From NCBI GenBank assembly GCA_963971405.1, contig OZ020490.1, positions 13,316,874 through 13,380,873 of the forward strand: a stretch of DNA of 64,000 nt, in the 5' to 3' direction. Below the pieces are notes generated by a model that saw only the letters and a program-made list of their open reading frames with translations, was not told where the DNA came from and did not search any database. The DNA is from Psococerastis gibbosa (Eukaryota > Arthropoda > Insecta > Psocodea > Psocidae). Of this stretch, positions 11,304 through 23,544 are shown in pieces; the first letter of the stretch is position 1; every line of letters begins with the position of its first letter. Position numbers and translations under genes: made by a program.

Positions 11304-12904
11304 ATGTTACATATTTTTCCAATTGAAGACGACGGTATTATTTGAAGTTTATGTGCCATTGGAAAACCACCTCATGATGGCAGCCACCCAAAAGAGAGTG
11401 GATAATAAAAAAATGATTTTGTATGCATATATGAAAATCACTCATAAAGCAAGTTTATGAAAACAGACTGGCAGACAGCTGCAGAAATATTAAATTCATG
11501 AACCAATGAAAGTTTAAACTCCTAAGTTATTATATCCTCCCAGTGCAATATCTTGAAAATCTTATGGCAACGAGTCATGCAATACAATAACCTTAAGAAT
11601 TTGTGTATAATTTCACTAAAAGCAGGAAAAGAAATTCCCTATCTGGCTCTGAGCCCTGAATTTAAACGGTTGTTCTGCTGAACAAATTTACTTTCAGACA
11701 GTTTTCCGGAAGTTTCCCTTATCATTTTCAGGGTAAAGTGCAACCCTGTAATGACAGGAAAGCTGAAAGTTGCTTGTTTGGTCATTAACTGTAATATACC
11801 CCACTATAACTTTTAATTAATAAATAGTAGTAAAATCCACATGCATAGCTCAGTAATTCTTAATAATATCTATTGTCTTCGCTTCTCTCATAGCTGACGG
11901 GGTTTATGAAAAACCACGTTGTCAGAGTTTGGGGCAAGGGGGCATAATCCCTGAGACCTCAGTAGTGCGTAGTAAGTTGTTGGGAATATAATGTTTTTTC
12001 TTACGCCTGCTTTCAGCATTTCTGCTTTTAAACAGCCCTGTCAGTTTGCACTTCTGCAGTAGCAACGCTAGAAATAATTTGAGCACCGTAGTTATCATAG
12101 ATCGTAGACATTTTTCAGGCCATTGACTATTGAAGGTTGGGCTTTGGAAAATGTCTCCCGGGGGGGGGGGGGGAGGGTTAATTTTTGGGCTCTGGGGGCT
12201 GAAGGAAACACTGGTCACTGTCCTTTTCAAGGATCCAAAATGGCGCTTCTGGTCAAAATTACATTAAATTACCATCTGTCCATAATAGTTCATTATGTAT
12301 TACAATACTAGTAAAATTCATGATTAAGGTTGTAATTTAATATGTTTTTCCGGTAAATTAAGAGTTAACGACTTTAAAATAGAGTTACGTTAAATTGCGT
12401 TAATGCCCTATCATTTAGACAGGCAGCAGCTTTGTAATCAGTTGAATCCAAGCCTTTAACCTCGTATTACATTTCAACGAGAGGCATTTAATTACTCAAC
12501 GGAAGTGTGGATTACAGTCAGTTCCCGGGTGTTCGGGAAATCAATCGGTACGTTGGCGTAGAAATCGTCCAAAGTACTTTCTAATTTAAAATTTGATGAA
12601 AAGTATTGGTAACGGACTTCAATAGCTCACACTTCACTTTTTTTCTGGTCCAGTAACACAGGACAAGATGCAATATAATTATTGGGAACAATTTGTTATG
12701 CATATAATTAGAGCAGTGGCACTACAAGATTATAATTTTAATTAATAATTAATAATAATAAACCATTTTAGCGTACCCACTCTAACCTGGCAAATGAAAG
12801 ATAAGACAATTAGGCCTAAAATGGCTAATAGTTAGTGTGATTTTTAAGTTAAGTATTTTTTTATTTCTTTTTTATTTTCCCTATTCTATTCCATTCTTTT
12901 AAGT
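11304..12904. other. Unassigned AT-rich DNA with a G-run
   Basis: A G-run with CTCCCGG before it lies at about 12158-12174, like the G-runs inside hAT-like elements elsewhere, but no inverted ends are evident. A TAATTAATAATAATAA stretch is near 12738-12765. Nothing coding. Confidence 0.45.
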
Positions 12905-13290
12905 TAAGTGGCAATTGAGGAACCAGTAGAATCCGGGCTGATGGGCCGTGGTCGAAGTGAAAGTGAACTTCCAGAAGAAGAAGACTACAGCAAAGAAACT
13001 GGTGTCATCATCCGGAAATCAGGTTGAGGTAGTAGGGAGCCAATCAGGAGCGAGGATGACTCCGCCTCCACCCCCCACCACCCCGCATCTTAGTATAAAT
13101 TTCAGAGCACAACCTCCTGCCCTCACAGTCGCTGCTGAGCCTCCGAGATACAATCTTAGAAGTCTACGGAGTTTCACTGAAGATGTCGACCGCAGATGTT
13201 GACGAAACGTTTGGAAGTTCACTTTCACTTCGACCACGGCCCATCAGCCCGGATTCTACTGGTTCCTCATTCGACTCCGGCCGTGAAAGC
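12905..13290. mobile_element. Inverted-repeat element with GACGAAACG motif, copy 1
   Basis: GAACCAGTAGAATCCGGGCT...GGTCGAAGTGAAAGTGAACTTCC at left is mirrored at 13205-13270, about 240 bp apart. The right part adds TGAAGATGTCGACCGCAG and GTTGACGAAACG, then GACTCCGGCCGTGAAAGC. The same right arm occurs twice, inverted, at 15197-15413. Between the arms lies a proline-rich frame with no recognised domain. It may be a terminal region of a Penelope-like or related element; the class is not proven. Confidence 0.6.
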
Positions 13291-14601
13291 CTTTGCAGTT
13301 ATATTATAAGTGGCAATTTGTTAAATATCTCTGGGAAAACTGATTCATTAAGGCGTCTCCCATACTTGTTACGCGTATAGGAGTATTCTGTCGCAATGTG
13401 ACTTCATTTCTCAGTTTCCTCTTATTCTGTGCGTTTCCCATAATTTTGCTTAAGTATCCGTACTTAAAATAGTTATTCTTGATTATAAAATATTTGTACA
13501 GCTTTCCTATTGGTAGTATATCTAGAAGTCTATATTTTTCGTCTATATTTTTAAATTTTTTGTTTAATTTGTTAGATGTTAGCATGTTTTTTACTATTTT
13601 ATTTTCCATTTTTTGTATTTTGGTGAAATACGGTAGCTATTATATTATGTATCTTCTTTTCTTCTTCTTCGGCCGGTACTCCCCTGCGCCGAAGGAATAT
13701 ATTTATAAATTAACAATTTTACCCTTATAATACAAATAACCTGTGGGCCCCAAGTTAATCAAATAATAATAATAATAAAAAGTTAAACAAAGAATTCCCC
13801 TATAAAAAGAAAAACAGAAGAAGATAAAGTTCTTCACTAAGCGTTAAAAAAATTAAACATCCTTTAATCTTCCATGCTCAGGGCGAATGAAGGTTCACTA
13901 AAGAACTTCGTGAAGGTTGAAAAAACTGCAGATACCTCGCTACGAGTTGCCACCCCTTCTTTCACCCCATCTCCCTTGGCGGCCCACCCCATCTTTCCGC
14001 CTCTGTTCGCGAAAACTTGGAAAGTCACTTTGGAAGGCATCAATTAGGCGAGACTTCAGGGTTTGAAGCCAGGGAGGTTCCTGAAGTAGGGGAAAAACAT
14101 AATGTAATATCAACCTAGGGTTATCAGATTTTCCAAATGTCAATCCCTGACAGTGAGCAAAATGGCGTTTTATCTAGTCTAAATGTTTTTTTGTTGGAAA
14201 ATGTCTTTCTATCTCGTGAATTTTTGTTGTTGAAAGTTGGGTATTCTACTAATTAAAACTAGAAGTTCTATATGTGAATTGTAAATAACATTTAGCCTAA
14301 CTTACATTTATGCAGGATTCATGACCATTTTTGAAACTTTTTGTTAAAATTAAAACCAACGTTAAAAGTTTACAATGGTGAATTCTTTACGTTTTCTTTA
14401 AAATCTACTACCGACAAATTTCCCCCGACCTTTTCCCAGACAGTGCCTGAAATTCCAGACTGTCTGGGAAAAGCCCTGAACCGAGTAACCTTACATTAAC
14501 ACAAAATCGAACTATTATAGAGTGGTCACTTTTTTACAATGGGGGAAAGTTACATAGGCAGAAATGTGTATATATACAGGCGAATGCTGCTCAAATTCTG
14601 G
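13291..14601. other. Unassigned AT-rich DNA
   Basis: Short (AAT)n tracts near 13767-13783 and a pyrimidine run near 13655-13672. No frames or copies recognised. Confidence 0.45.
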
Positions 14602-14813
14602 AGAAATATTGATATAAATTTCTTCTATTACTAAGCCAACCTAACGGAGTTAGGGCTATGAAGCCCTCTCTTACACACAACTAGGAAAACTCGGGACCGA
14701 CTGCTTTACAAGTCCTCCGAAACATGGCCAGAAAATGTAACAAGTGTCGGACTCGAACCAACAATCTTTTGGGTGAATGTCGGGGTCTGTACCACTACTC
14801 TACATGTCCTGAC
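14602..14813 (-). mobile_element. SINE-A copy
   Basis: Complete minus-strand copy: the tail (AAATATTGATATAAATTTC on plus), the hairpin complement GGGCTATGAAGCCC, then box B (GGACTCGAACC on plus) and box A (CCACTACTCTACATGTCC on plus). The shared tail is discussed under the LINE at 30.3 kb. Confidence 0.8.
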
Positions 14814-15014
14814 CGAGATTTTGTCCTTAATGCTGAGGTTCTGAGGTGAATGGATACAGCAGCCAAGTTGCTGCAGACAGTTAGGAAACGGAAACTAACA
14901 TACTTCGGCCATTAGATGCGGAAAAAAATAATATCGCAATCTGCGTGTAATAATTCAAGGGATGAGGACTGTAGGCTCTCGGCAGATGAAGAACATCCTG
15001 GTTGAGAACCTGAC

Positions 15015-15517
15015 CAGCGGAGTAACAAATTCTTTGGGGCCCTTACGCAAGACATCAGTGGCCAGTGGGGCCCCTCTATAATTTTTTTGCAATTACACTA
15101 GGCCAAAACTTTCATTTTCTTTTGATAAATTAGTTTTTTATTAATTTTTATACATTTTGTAACTGCAAAGGCTTTCACGGCCGGAGTCAAATGAAGAACC
15201 AGTAGAATCCGGGCTGATGGGCCGTGGTCGAATTGAAAGTGAGCTTCCAAACGTTTCGTCAACATCTGCGGTCAACATCTTCAGTGGCGCTGCGTAGACT
15301 TCGAAGGTTACGCAGCGCCACTGAAGATGTCGACCGCAGATGTTGACGAAACGTTTGGAAGCTCACTTTCAATTCGACCACGGCCCATCAGCCCGGATTC
15401 TACTGGTTCTTCATTTTATACATTTTTTCAGAAAATCCCAAAAAATTTACGTTTTTTTTCCTATTTGCGGGGGCCCTTGTGCCTTGCATAACTTGCTACC
15501 CTTCTGTTACGCCACTG
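15015..15517. mobile_element. hAT-like element in a LINE, carrying an inverted repeat
   Basis: The ends read CAGCGGAGTAACAAATTC and TTCTGTTACGCCACTG (complement CAGTGGCGTAACAGAA). The flanks share CCTGAC (15009-15014 and 15519-15524), a decayed copy of the 8-bp duplication expected for hAT. GGGGCCC blocks lie near both ends. It contains the inverted repeat 15197-15413 and so is older than it. Confidence 0.65.
15163..15415. repeat. Inverted repeat with GACGAAACG motif, copy 2
   Basis: Arms of about 104 bp (about 15197-15300 and 15312-15413) face each other around a short loop (GACTTCGAAGGT region). Each arm runs from GAACCAGTAGAATCCGGGCT to TTCAGTGGCGCTGCGTA. The left outside is CTTTCACGGCCGGAGTC, the complement of the outer end of copy 1. 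It has no coding part. Confidence 0.75.
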
Positions 15518-15690
15518 TCCTGACGCAGTGGTTTGGCAAGAGCATGACTTGCCTCTTCAGAACTAAACAGCAGTCTTGTTATTCTTCTTTTTCTTCCCCT
15601 TTAACTAAACAGCAGTCTTTAAGGTTCAAATTGTCCTGCTGACGGGCCAATCTTTGATAGAAGAGGCATTTATAGGCGAAGAATGGATAT

Positions 15691-17012
15691 TTAAATTAAT
15701 TTAATTTGTTTGAAATCCCTGCCTTAATTGCGCACTGGTCTCCAGTTATACTCTGTTTAACAAAATTAATAAATTTAAACTGCAAGATAAGCAATTATGA
15801 AATTCAAAAGGGGCTGAAGAAGCAGAAGTTTTCTCCCTGGAAAGAATCCAAATTCGCTTCACAGCCTTTTAAAGGGAAATTGTCCAACGGCTTTTTGTTC
15901 TACGTCACACTGACTTGTTTCAGATGAACTACCTTCATTTTTTGTTGAGAGTTTTTCCTTTGAACGACACTTTTACTGCTATATTTCAAAGTGTAATATT
16001 TTTTTGCTGTTTCGAAATAAGTAAGAAAGGAGTTTTTATACAGTATAGCCTACTGTATTATATTGTATACTGTAGGTACTGTTTATTGGTTTATATAGAT
16101 ACTGGCTACTGTAAGTACTAGGTTAGATTAGGGAATCTAGAACCGAACCATTGCTTCCTTCAGGTCGAATTTAAGAGCTCACTTCATGACGGTTATGCGA
16201 ATGTGATGAGTTCCTAACTTATTATTTGAGTGTTTACACCTGTACTTTACTGGCCCATGCGTATGATTGCTTGTCAACCCCGTTGAGTGTAAGAGCATAG
16301 CTGGTGTTAAGGCCAACTTCCAGCAGGAATTGGCCTAACATACAAAGTCATATAATATGAACCAAATTAGTGAATGTGGTGGGCCTTAATCCGCCACTAC
16401 CTTCTCCATTGACGTAGTGGTTGGGGTTGCACTGGAGTGGGGGACCAATCGGCTGACAGTACTGTAATTGGGGCGTCTGCCCATGTAATTGTAAAATGTA
16501 TGAGACGAGTTTTTGAATCCAACCTGTGTGGTTCCTTCTCTCCATCAAGAGCGCAACCCTTCCCCGTACACCGAGTACGAGCGGAAACAGCTGGGAAAGG
16601 TTTATAATAATGTTGTGTTTTTTTAAATATAAAGGCAATAAATAAATAAAGAGACTCTTTTTTGTAAAAAAAAATTATAAATCTGGAGTATAGTCTTCTA
16701 ATGAATAGAGCGACAAATTGGCTAAGCTAACAAGATGAAAGGGAACTCTGTCTTTAATGTATTTGACCTATATAGAGTAAATCGATGTTTCACGACCAAT
16801 TTATTTTCTATATTGGTGTTGACATATACACTGCGCTGAAGTCCCCCACGCAATACGACAGTTAAATAATCCGGTGTAGTTGCTTCCGTTCCCAAGGGCC
16901 TAGTTCTGATAAGTTAATTATGTATCTGAAACAATAACCCCTTATTACATTTAATTGTTCGAGTTTAATGGGAGAAGGGAATACAGTATTTAATTGAGAT
17001 CCCACTGTCTGA
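15691..17012. other. Unassigned DNA; possible retroelement 3' end at 16340-16650
   Basis: A GC-richer block with TTAATCCGCCACTACC and TAGTGGTTGGGG ends near 16650 in GGCAATAAATAAATAAAG, which looks like a retroelement tail. I find no second copy or domain. The rest is AT-rich and featureless. Confidence 0.4.
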
Positions 17013-17456
17013 CCAGTAGCCCGATCATGGTGATTTGGGATTATTATACTATCGGGATTTATTTTAATCGGTTTAAACAAATGAGTGCAAAATGCGGGGG
17101 AAATTCAAATTGACAAACTAAATAAATAAATAAATATTGACATTTGTTTGTTCTATTTCTAAGCCAACCTAGCGGAGTTAAGGCTATAAAGCCCTCTCTA
17201 ACACTCAACCATGAAGGCCCGGGACCGCCTGCTTTACATGCCCTCCGAAGCATGGCCAGAAAATGTATGAAGTGTAGGACTCGAACCAACAACCTTTCGG
17301 GTGAAAGTCAGAGTCCGTACCACTACTCTACATGTCCTGACAAATGAATATTTTTGTCACTTGACACCTTACCACTGCGGTATTAAAGAATAAACCCCGG
17401 TATTATGTAAACCCAGGTGTTATAATAATCCCAAATCGCCATGATCAGGTTGCTGC
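17013..17456. mobile_element. TIR element 'CAGCAGCCTGATC', with SINE-A inside
   Basis: The left end CCAGTAGCCCGATCATGGTG and right end CGCCATGATCAGGTTGCTG are near complements. Both continue as TTTGGGATTATTATA or its complement. A SINE-A copy (17119-17341, minus) fills the middle. Related elements lie at 23029-23186, 49553-49735 and 53539-54312. Confidence 0.7.
17119..17341 (-). mobile_element. SINE-A copy, well preserved
   Basis: One of the cleanest copies. On plus it starts TAAATAAATAAATAAATATTG and has the hairpin complement GGCTATAAAGCCC, box B complement GGACTCGAACC and box A complement CCACTACTCTACATG. The order on the minus strand is tRNA-like head, about 70 bp of body, then the LINE-like hairpin tail and an A/T-rich end. 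Confidence 0.85.
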
Positions 17457-17559
17457 AAGACCATGACCTTATGGGGCACTTCTCAAGTATTTTTTTAATA
17501 ATTGAAACTGGGCTCATTGTGATTTGTGCTTTCCTATTTAACGTTAGTATAAGGAAAGC

Positions 17560-17720
17560 TTTGAGATATTAGAAATTTAGAGATTTGTGCATTTTGAGGT
17601 CCCAGGAACCGGAAAAAAAAAGTTTTTTATCGTTTTACAATATGTCTGTCTATAGCTCTGTTTGTTCATCGATTTGTGGACAGACTTCTAAATAGATGTC
17701 GATGCTATTGGGCAGGTGTA
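17560..17720 (+). repeat. FB-Y family fragment
   Basis: GGAAAGCTTTGAGAT, TTTTGAGGTCCCAGGAACC and the block ending CATCGATTTGTGGACAGACT match the first 150 bp of 34905-35060. The remainder is absent. Confidence 0.65.
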
Positions 17721-18961
17721 GGTTTTAAAAAAAGCGTACCTCTGGTCAATTATTTTTATTTCTTGGGCTGCCGTACCTCAATTTGGCTGAACACTAATTG
17801 TTCGTTGACTGCCTCTTACGAAAATATATGGCTTACGATATATGGCTTACGATACGCTACGTATGTACCCCAATTACGAAAAAAAAAATACAGTACTGCT
17901 GATGGAACGTGTCCGTGAATGCCTCGCATTGCACAAGCTAAATATAGTTGCGGGTTGTTGTCGCAGGTACCTTACCCTAAATCGGGTAGGTACACAAGTA
18001 CTCATCCCCGCATTTTACAGTTAGTCTTAATATTGCAACGGCTCCGATGGGTTATAATTATTTACCTATTGTTAATTTACTTTAATTTTATTAGTTGTGG
18101 TTGTAGTGCTCTCGTGTTTATGTTATTATTTTATATTATATAGTGTTTATTGTGCTCGCCCCTGCTGCGATTCCTGCGGATACTTTGCAAGCCACGGACT
18201 CCAGCAGTAGATAAGTAGCGTAGCCTATTCACCTAAAACACATACACCCAGACACCTTACAGCACCACACTATACATTACATATTATAATAGGTCTACCT
18301 ACTGTACTACACCTTCACCGCGTAAGCAGAGTACGGTAGGCTTATTCTTTTATCTCTTATTCTCTTACCAATCATATTATTTTATACAGTCCACTCATTT
18401 CATAGGTACCTAAACCTCCAGGAGCGTAATTTGGAGTTCCTAGTTATTAGCTTATTAGAATACGCCCCTGTTGTGAGTTAGGTACTTATTTTTATTTTAC
18501 TGAGCTATCGCAGAAAAACACAGAACGGTAACCTGATTTATTTAAACCGAAATATAATACAATGCAATATGCTCCCTAGGTATTGTTCGTCTAAATTGTG
18601 CTGTCGAGAATTTTCCTTTGATGTGAAATTAGTGGGAAACCCCTGGAGCGATGTCGCCCCAGGATTTCAAATAGCTGACTGCATGGGCAGCGATTTATTG
18701 AGCCGCGCTGGACCTGTGCGACGGCAACGTCCCATAAGTGCTTGAAAAGTGGACAAAATTCAAACTTTATTCAGTTTTGAACAGATCTGTGACTGGATTT
18801 AGTTGTTTATGGAGATTTTGCACAATATTTTGCTCTCCCTGGAGTCCAAGCTGGATCAATGTGAAGAGCACGTATAGGTGGGGTTTACAAAGTTTTTCAG
18901 TGAAACCTTCCTTATGCCTATTTGCAATTTTACTGGAAATTAATTTATATCAGCCGTTACG
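17721..18961. other. Unassigned DNA
   Basis: AT-rich with GGTAC-rich spots. No domains, inverted ends or copies recognised. Confidence 0.45.
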
Positions 18962-19986
18962 TCACGTAGAATTGTGGTACAGACTCTGAAATTCACCCGT
19001 GTTCGTGTCTTACACTTTCTACATTTTCTGGGAGTTTGAAGCAGACGGTTCTTCCTAGATTATACTTATAACTTCCTATTTGAGTTAATTAATGAATTAA
19101 TAATGAATTAATAGCTCTGCTATTAAGCCCTCTCTTACTTCAAATAGGTTACTGTTACTGTTATTATAGCTATTATTGCTATTATAGCCAGTGGCGTAGC
19201 CAAGGGGGGGGGGACAATGGGGTCCGGACCCCCCCCCCCCCCAAAAAAAAAATTAGCAATTTCAGATATTTATTCGAAAACATTCCCCGGGGAGACCCCG
19301 GTCCCCCTGTTTCCAGTTTAGTTAATAATGTTATCGACTGCAAAATACAAATTTTTTTGCCGACTAACTATTTCAGGCCTATCTTTTAAAAAACATTCCC
19401 CAACGGTAGCCCCCGGGCCGCCCTTGTTAGCTGTAATATTCTTCATATGTAAAATATGAGCATAACTGCTTTCAAAGTGCGGAAATTCCACTATTTTCGG
19501 CTTATTCTTTTTTTAAATAATTTACACAGGGTAGACCCCCTTTCAGTAGGTCTACCATTCTTCGGCTGTAAAACCTAAACATTATTAGAATAGGTTACAA
19601 GTCGTATATACATCAAAATGTGTGAAATTCCACAATTTCAGGCCTATTTTTTCAAAAACCTTCCACCGGGGGAGACCCCCGGGTCCCTCTTCAGCCCCCC
19701 GACCCCGCGGGTGGAGAAATTATGATCATGCCATCAATTAGAAGATGCTGCGTACGTCCATGAGAACGGCTTTCCTATTTTTCTAATATTTTATGAAAAT
19801 AGGGGGGGGGGGGTGCCAAATGAAACACCACCCCATTCGAAAACCTATCGTAAACGGGCAAACTTTATGTATTGATGTTGCATGGAAACTGGACCCCCCC
19901 AAATAAAATTTCTGGCTACGCCACTGATTATAGTAGTAACTCCACTACGTTGGCTTAGCAATAGATCAAAAATTAATTATTTATTT
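18962..19986 (+). mobile_element. SINE-A, diverged, interrupted by a hAT-like element
   Basis: The head (GTGGTACAGACTCTGAAATTC at 18973) and the tail (ACTCCACTACGTTGGCTTAGC then ATTATTTATTTA, about 19935-19986) are separated by the element 19189-19926. The SINE-A body between 19060 and 19180 is strongly diverged or rearranged. Confidence 0.65.
19189..19926. mobile_element. hAT-like non-autonomous element, 738 bp
   Basis: The ends CAGTGGCGTAGCCAAGGGG and TTTCTGGCTACGCCACTG are complementary. The 8 bp outside are ATTATAGC (19181-19188) and ATTATAGT (19927-19934), a near-perfect 8-bp duplication. It contains long G and C runs and blocks such as CATTCCCCGGGGAGACCCC. Similar blocks recur in the element that enters at 63724. 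No transposase frame is visible. Confidence 0.8.
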
Positions 19987-20049
19987 ATTTTCTTTTGGGT
20001 CAGTTGTCAGATGAACCTCTTTCTCCATAGGGAAATGGCGCCTGGTTTT

Positions 20050-20165
20050 TCTTTTCCTATTTATACGTTAGTAACTTATATGGAAAATTTTGCGATGGTC
20101 GAAATTATCGATTTCGAGATTCCAACATTTTGAGATCCCAGGTACCCAAAAAAAGTGGTTTTTAC
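20050..20165 (+). repeat. FB-Y family fragment
   Basis: TTGCGATGGTCGAAATT, GAGATCCCAGGTACCC and AGTGGTTTTTACG follow the order in 34915-35015. It runs directly into the LINE fragment that follows. Confidence 0.6.
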
Positions 20166-20300
20166 GTAATATCTGGTTGAAAAACCTGAGGCAGTGGTTC
20201 GAAAGAACACGACCACCCTTTTTAGAGCAGCAGTTTCCAAGTTCCAAATTGCCACGATGATCGCCAATCTTCAATAGAAGAGGCACTTGAAGAAGAATAA
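20166..20300 (+). pseudogene. LINE C-terminal end fragment
   Basis: The plus strand reads LFRAAVSKFQIATMIANLQ and then a stop. This is the last segment of a common invertebrate non-LTR reverse transcriptase. The 3' untranslated end reads AAGAGGCACTTGAAGAAGAA. The upstream coding part is missing. The same end occurs at 6597, 15640 and 34232 (minus) and, multiplied, at 60.3-61.2 kb. Confidence 0.7.
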
Positions 20301-21864
20301 CCACTCAAGGTGCGGTTGAAGAATCATTACTCTAAATCGCACTAAAAAATTATACGTCGACAAACATAACAAATAAAAAATGCTGACTGAAATATCAGAA
20401 AGGCAACAGGAGAGGAAATATGATGCCATAAGCAACGACAGGAAAAAAAATGATAAAATACGTTTCGTTCAGCAGGTCAGGTATTCTGAGAAATTGGATG
20501 TTGTCACAGATATTAATGACGCCTCATGAAAATAGAAAGAGCTACAGGGAAAGAAAAATGAGGAGAACCTTCCTCACTGTATAAATCTGAGTGAAGACTT
20601 GAACAAGTTGTCTGTCGTGTATGTAAATATTCTGGAAATCTATTATTAACTTGTGGTAAAATACAAAAATAACTTGATTACCAAATATAGTAGAACCAAC
20701 TAAGGGTGTCAATTCGAGCTGAACCCCATTGGGATATTAAAATATTCGGTTAATTGAATCTCTGAGAAAAGGGTATAATTTTGACAACAAAAAACGTATA
20801 TCCAGTACTGTATGCATCCTATAATGTTTAAATAAGTATTCGTACAGTACTCAAAACAAACTGAAGTCAGCACGTTTGCGGGCAACCAAGTCAATCATTA
20901 AATTTTTGGGGGCTTGACCCCACTAATTACGCCAATGCAGAATTACATTATTTAGTCATGTAACTTTTATATTTTTATGCTCCTCGTTAGTAACTTTTCA
21001 AAGTTAGTAAATCAATTTTTTTTTCTATTGCAAGACCTATTTTTGATGTTAATATATTATTAGTATGAGAGGGGGGGGGGGTAGTCTAAAAAGGTATAGG
21101 CTCTGCGGAACTATATAATTTTTTTAGGGGGTCCACGGCAAATGAAACTTTGAGATCCCCTGTTCTAACGGTACAAAACGCCAAACGCGCAATTAAAAAT
21201 AAAATCTTTTCATTCAACTGAGTTAAAACACCAAAATTTCAAAACAACAGCAATAGGTCAACAACACGTCTATTAGGCATTTTAAGAACGTACACCGTGA
21301 GAGTGTACTCCAACCCAGAGGCATGTGGCCTCAAAATGTAAATGGTGCATACAAAAATAAACGGTATAAACTTAGCAGCGCAACAGCTGAGGTCCAACGC
21401 AGCAACAGCAACAGGCCACTCAGCAATGCTCTCGCTGTATAAGCACACTTCTGCGTTGCCAAGAGCTTTATTAATTTTGCGGAACTTTGGCTCCTGTCAG
21501 GTGGACCCCGTATTTTCGTTTGTCACGTGATATATTGTCTTAGCACAATTTTGACTGAGCCAAAAATTTAAACAAAAACCCAGGCTAAAGAAGCATTATA
21601 AAGTAGGCGATGATAAATAATGGATTCGGTGTTCTACAGTCTATAGCTGCGGTTGGCGGTCACACTCACAACACTATAACTGGCAGTTAGCATACTTGAA
21701 GGTTTATTGAACTTCACTCGCAATTTACATGGAAATCTTAACGGTGATATTGACAGAAATGTCATATTTTTTTTATATTTTGCGTTGACAGGCAGCACCT
21801 GATTAACCTTTGGTAAGGCTCTGTGGCCAACCCCCAATGTGGAGGCCGTTTTTATTCTCTTATT
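20301..21864. other. Unassigned DNA with hAT-like debris
   Basis: A block ending GGCTTGACCCCACTAATTACGCCAATG (about 20906-20934) resembles a hAT-like right end. A G-run at 21070-21080 and GGGGGTCCACGGCAAATG near 21127 also look like hAT debris. I cannot pair the ends. Confidence 0.4.
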
Positions 21865-22090
21865 CAGACGTTAGTATAAGGAAAGCTTTTTGTTGGTTGA
21901 AATTTTCGATTTCGAGATTTCGCCGCATTTTCAAGATGGTTCCCAGGATCCAAAAAACCTGGTCTGTCCGTCGGTCTGCCTAACAGTAGATCTGTCAATC
22001 ATTCCTTTGATCTGTGAACAGACTCTGAATTTTAAAGAGATTAAGGATGTTCGTTGACAGAAATCATATACCTATTCTTATCGATAAATA
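21865..22090 (+). repeat. FB-Y family fragment
   Basis: ACGTTAGTATAAGGAAAGC, AAATTTTCGATTTCGAG, and the CTGTCCGTCGGTCTG block match the left part of 34905-35075. It diverges afterwards. Confidence 0.65.
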
Positions 22091-23028
22091 GGAAAGCATG
22101 TGCGGGTTCATACTAGTACCGGTTCTTTTTATTTAAAAAATCAAAAATTCTTCTTCTAAAATTCCTTGCTCTCATTGGTGAATCAGGAAACTGTTGACAA
22201 GTTCGATTTTTACGTTGGATGATATATTCGAAAGTCGGTAGGACCAAACTTACACCTGCGGGTAACATTAGTTAGGTACTGGCAGGAACGTTAAAAAGGG
22301 CCTGGGCGGACCATCTTTAATAAAATTCTACGTGAAGAGCTACTGTGAGTGCAATTCATGTTGATAAAAATATTTTCACAATATTAAAATCTGTCATTAA
22401 AAAAGGGAAGAAAGTTAAAACGAATATTATTTCGGAATCAGAGGCATTTTTCAAAAAAAAAAAAAAAAAAAAAAATTGTTTTAATATTTAAGTGCTGCAT
22501 TGTAAGAAAAACGGGAAAATGGTTCTACATTTCGTTAATTGCGTCACCATCTTTGCGTACCGAAATCTCAATATTGGATGTCATTCTTTAATTAATGGTA
22601 ATTTAATCTTTGCAATTTTTCCATTAAAAAGCTTACTTTTTGCAAGCAAAAATTAATTAACGATTTGTAGCGGGAGTTTCTCATTAAGAGGAGTACATTA
22701 TTTACTGGAATAACTTGTTTTGGTAAATGAACTTTTTTCCAATTATTATCAGAATTACACTGTCACATTGTGTGTAATTTTATTCCAGTGATTTTAATCT
22801 ATGCATCTCCTACTCTTCAGCAATTTCAGAAATTATCATTTTTTTTTTCAGGCTTGCAGATACGGCGATTGGACGTAAAAAAGAGGGGAAAGGTGCATTT
22901 TTTTGATGTAATAAACAAATGAAGTTTAGCAGTTTAAAACAGTTGGCAAATCAAGGAGCGATATTTATTTATTTGCTATTTACACAGGTACATTTTAAAC
23001 CTAACGTTAAAACTTAGACATTTGCAGC
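22091..23028. other. Unassigned AT-rich DNA
   Basis: A run of about 22 A lies at 22453-22474, but no retroelement is recognised in front of it. A TATTTATTTATTTG spot lies at 22960. Confidence 0.45.
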
Positions 23029-23186
23029 AGCAGCGGCCTGACCATGGCGATTTTAATACCGGGGTACCCTGGTATTAAAAATGTAAACAAGATAATTTTA
23101 CAATGGAAAGTGTTATTTAAAATTGGTTTGTTTACAGTTTTAACCCCGGGAGTAAGTATATCAATCGCCATAACCGGCCCACAGGA
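23029..23186. mobile_element. Short TIR element, 'CAGCAGCC' family
   Basis: GCCTGACCATGGCGATTTTAA and its loose complement AATCGCCATAACCGGCC enclose a short palindromic core with CCGGGGTACC, TGTAAACAAGATAATTTTA and TTTGTTTACAGTTTTAA. The core matches 49575-49700. Confidence 0.6.
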
Positions 23187-23544
23187 ACAAAAACTGAGCT
23201 TTCAACATGAAAACAAACATCTGGCATCCATAATTACAGCCTATAGAAACCGCGTGGGTGTACACTTGAGAAGATATTAAGTATTAGAGTAGGTCATTGA
23301 ATTTCCGTGAAGTAGGAAATGTTTACACGGAAATCACGGCATGCGATTTTCATAACCCCCTCCCCCCACTCTGCAGCTATGAAAAAATTAACACCGTCAC
23401 GTCGCAGACCGGAAATCGTAATCGCGCGGTATTATGAATTCACGCCATGCTGTAGCTCCGCATTACCGTATACAACTGCTTTCAGTGCTTACAGAGGAGT
23501 CCTCAGAATTTTATTGTCACTTTCCGGCCAAAACATGAGACAAT
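23187..23544. other. No feature seen
   Basis: No repeats or coding motifs recognised. Confidence 0.4.

Larger units (their letters stand above)
14835..15690 (+). pseudogene. LINE reverse transcriptase C-terminus, interrupted by a hAT-like element
   Basis: The left part (to 15014) reads KRKLTYFGH, a stop, then MRK and further on NILVENLT in another frame. The right part (from 15518) reads LTQWFGKSM then LFRTK. These are successive landmarks of a common non-LTR C-terminus (RKLxYFGHxMR ... GxRxxxxSWLxNL ... WFGxS ... LFRAA). The gap is filled by a 503-bp element at 15015-15517. The gene is degraded by stops and frameshifts. It ends near AGAAGAGGCATTTATAGGCG. Confidence 0.6.
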
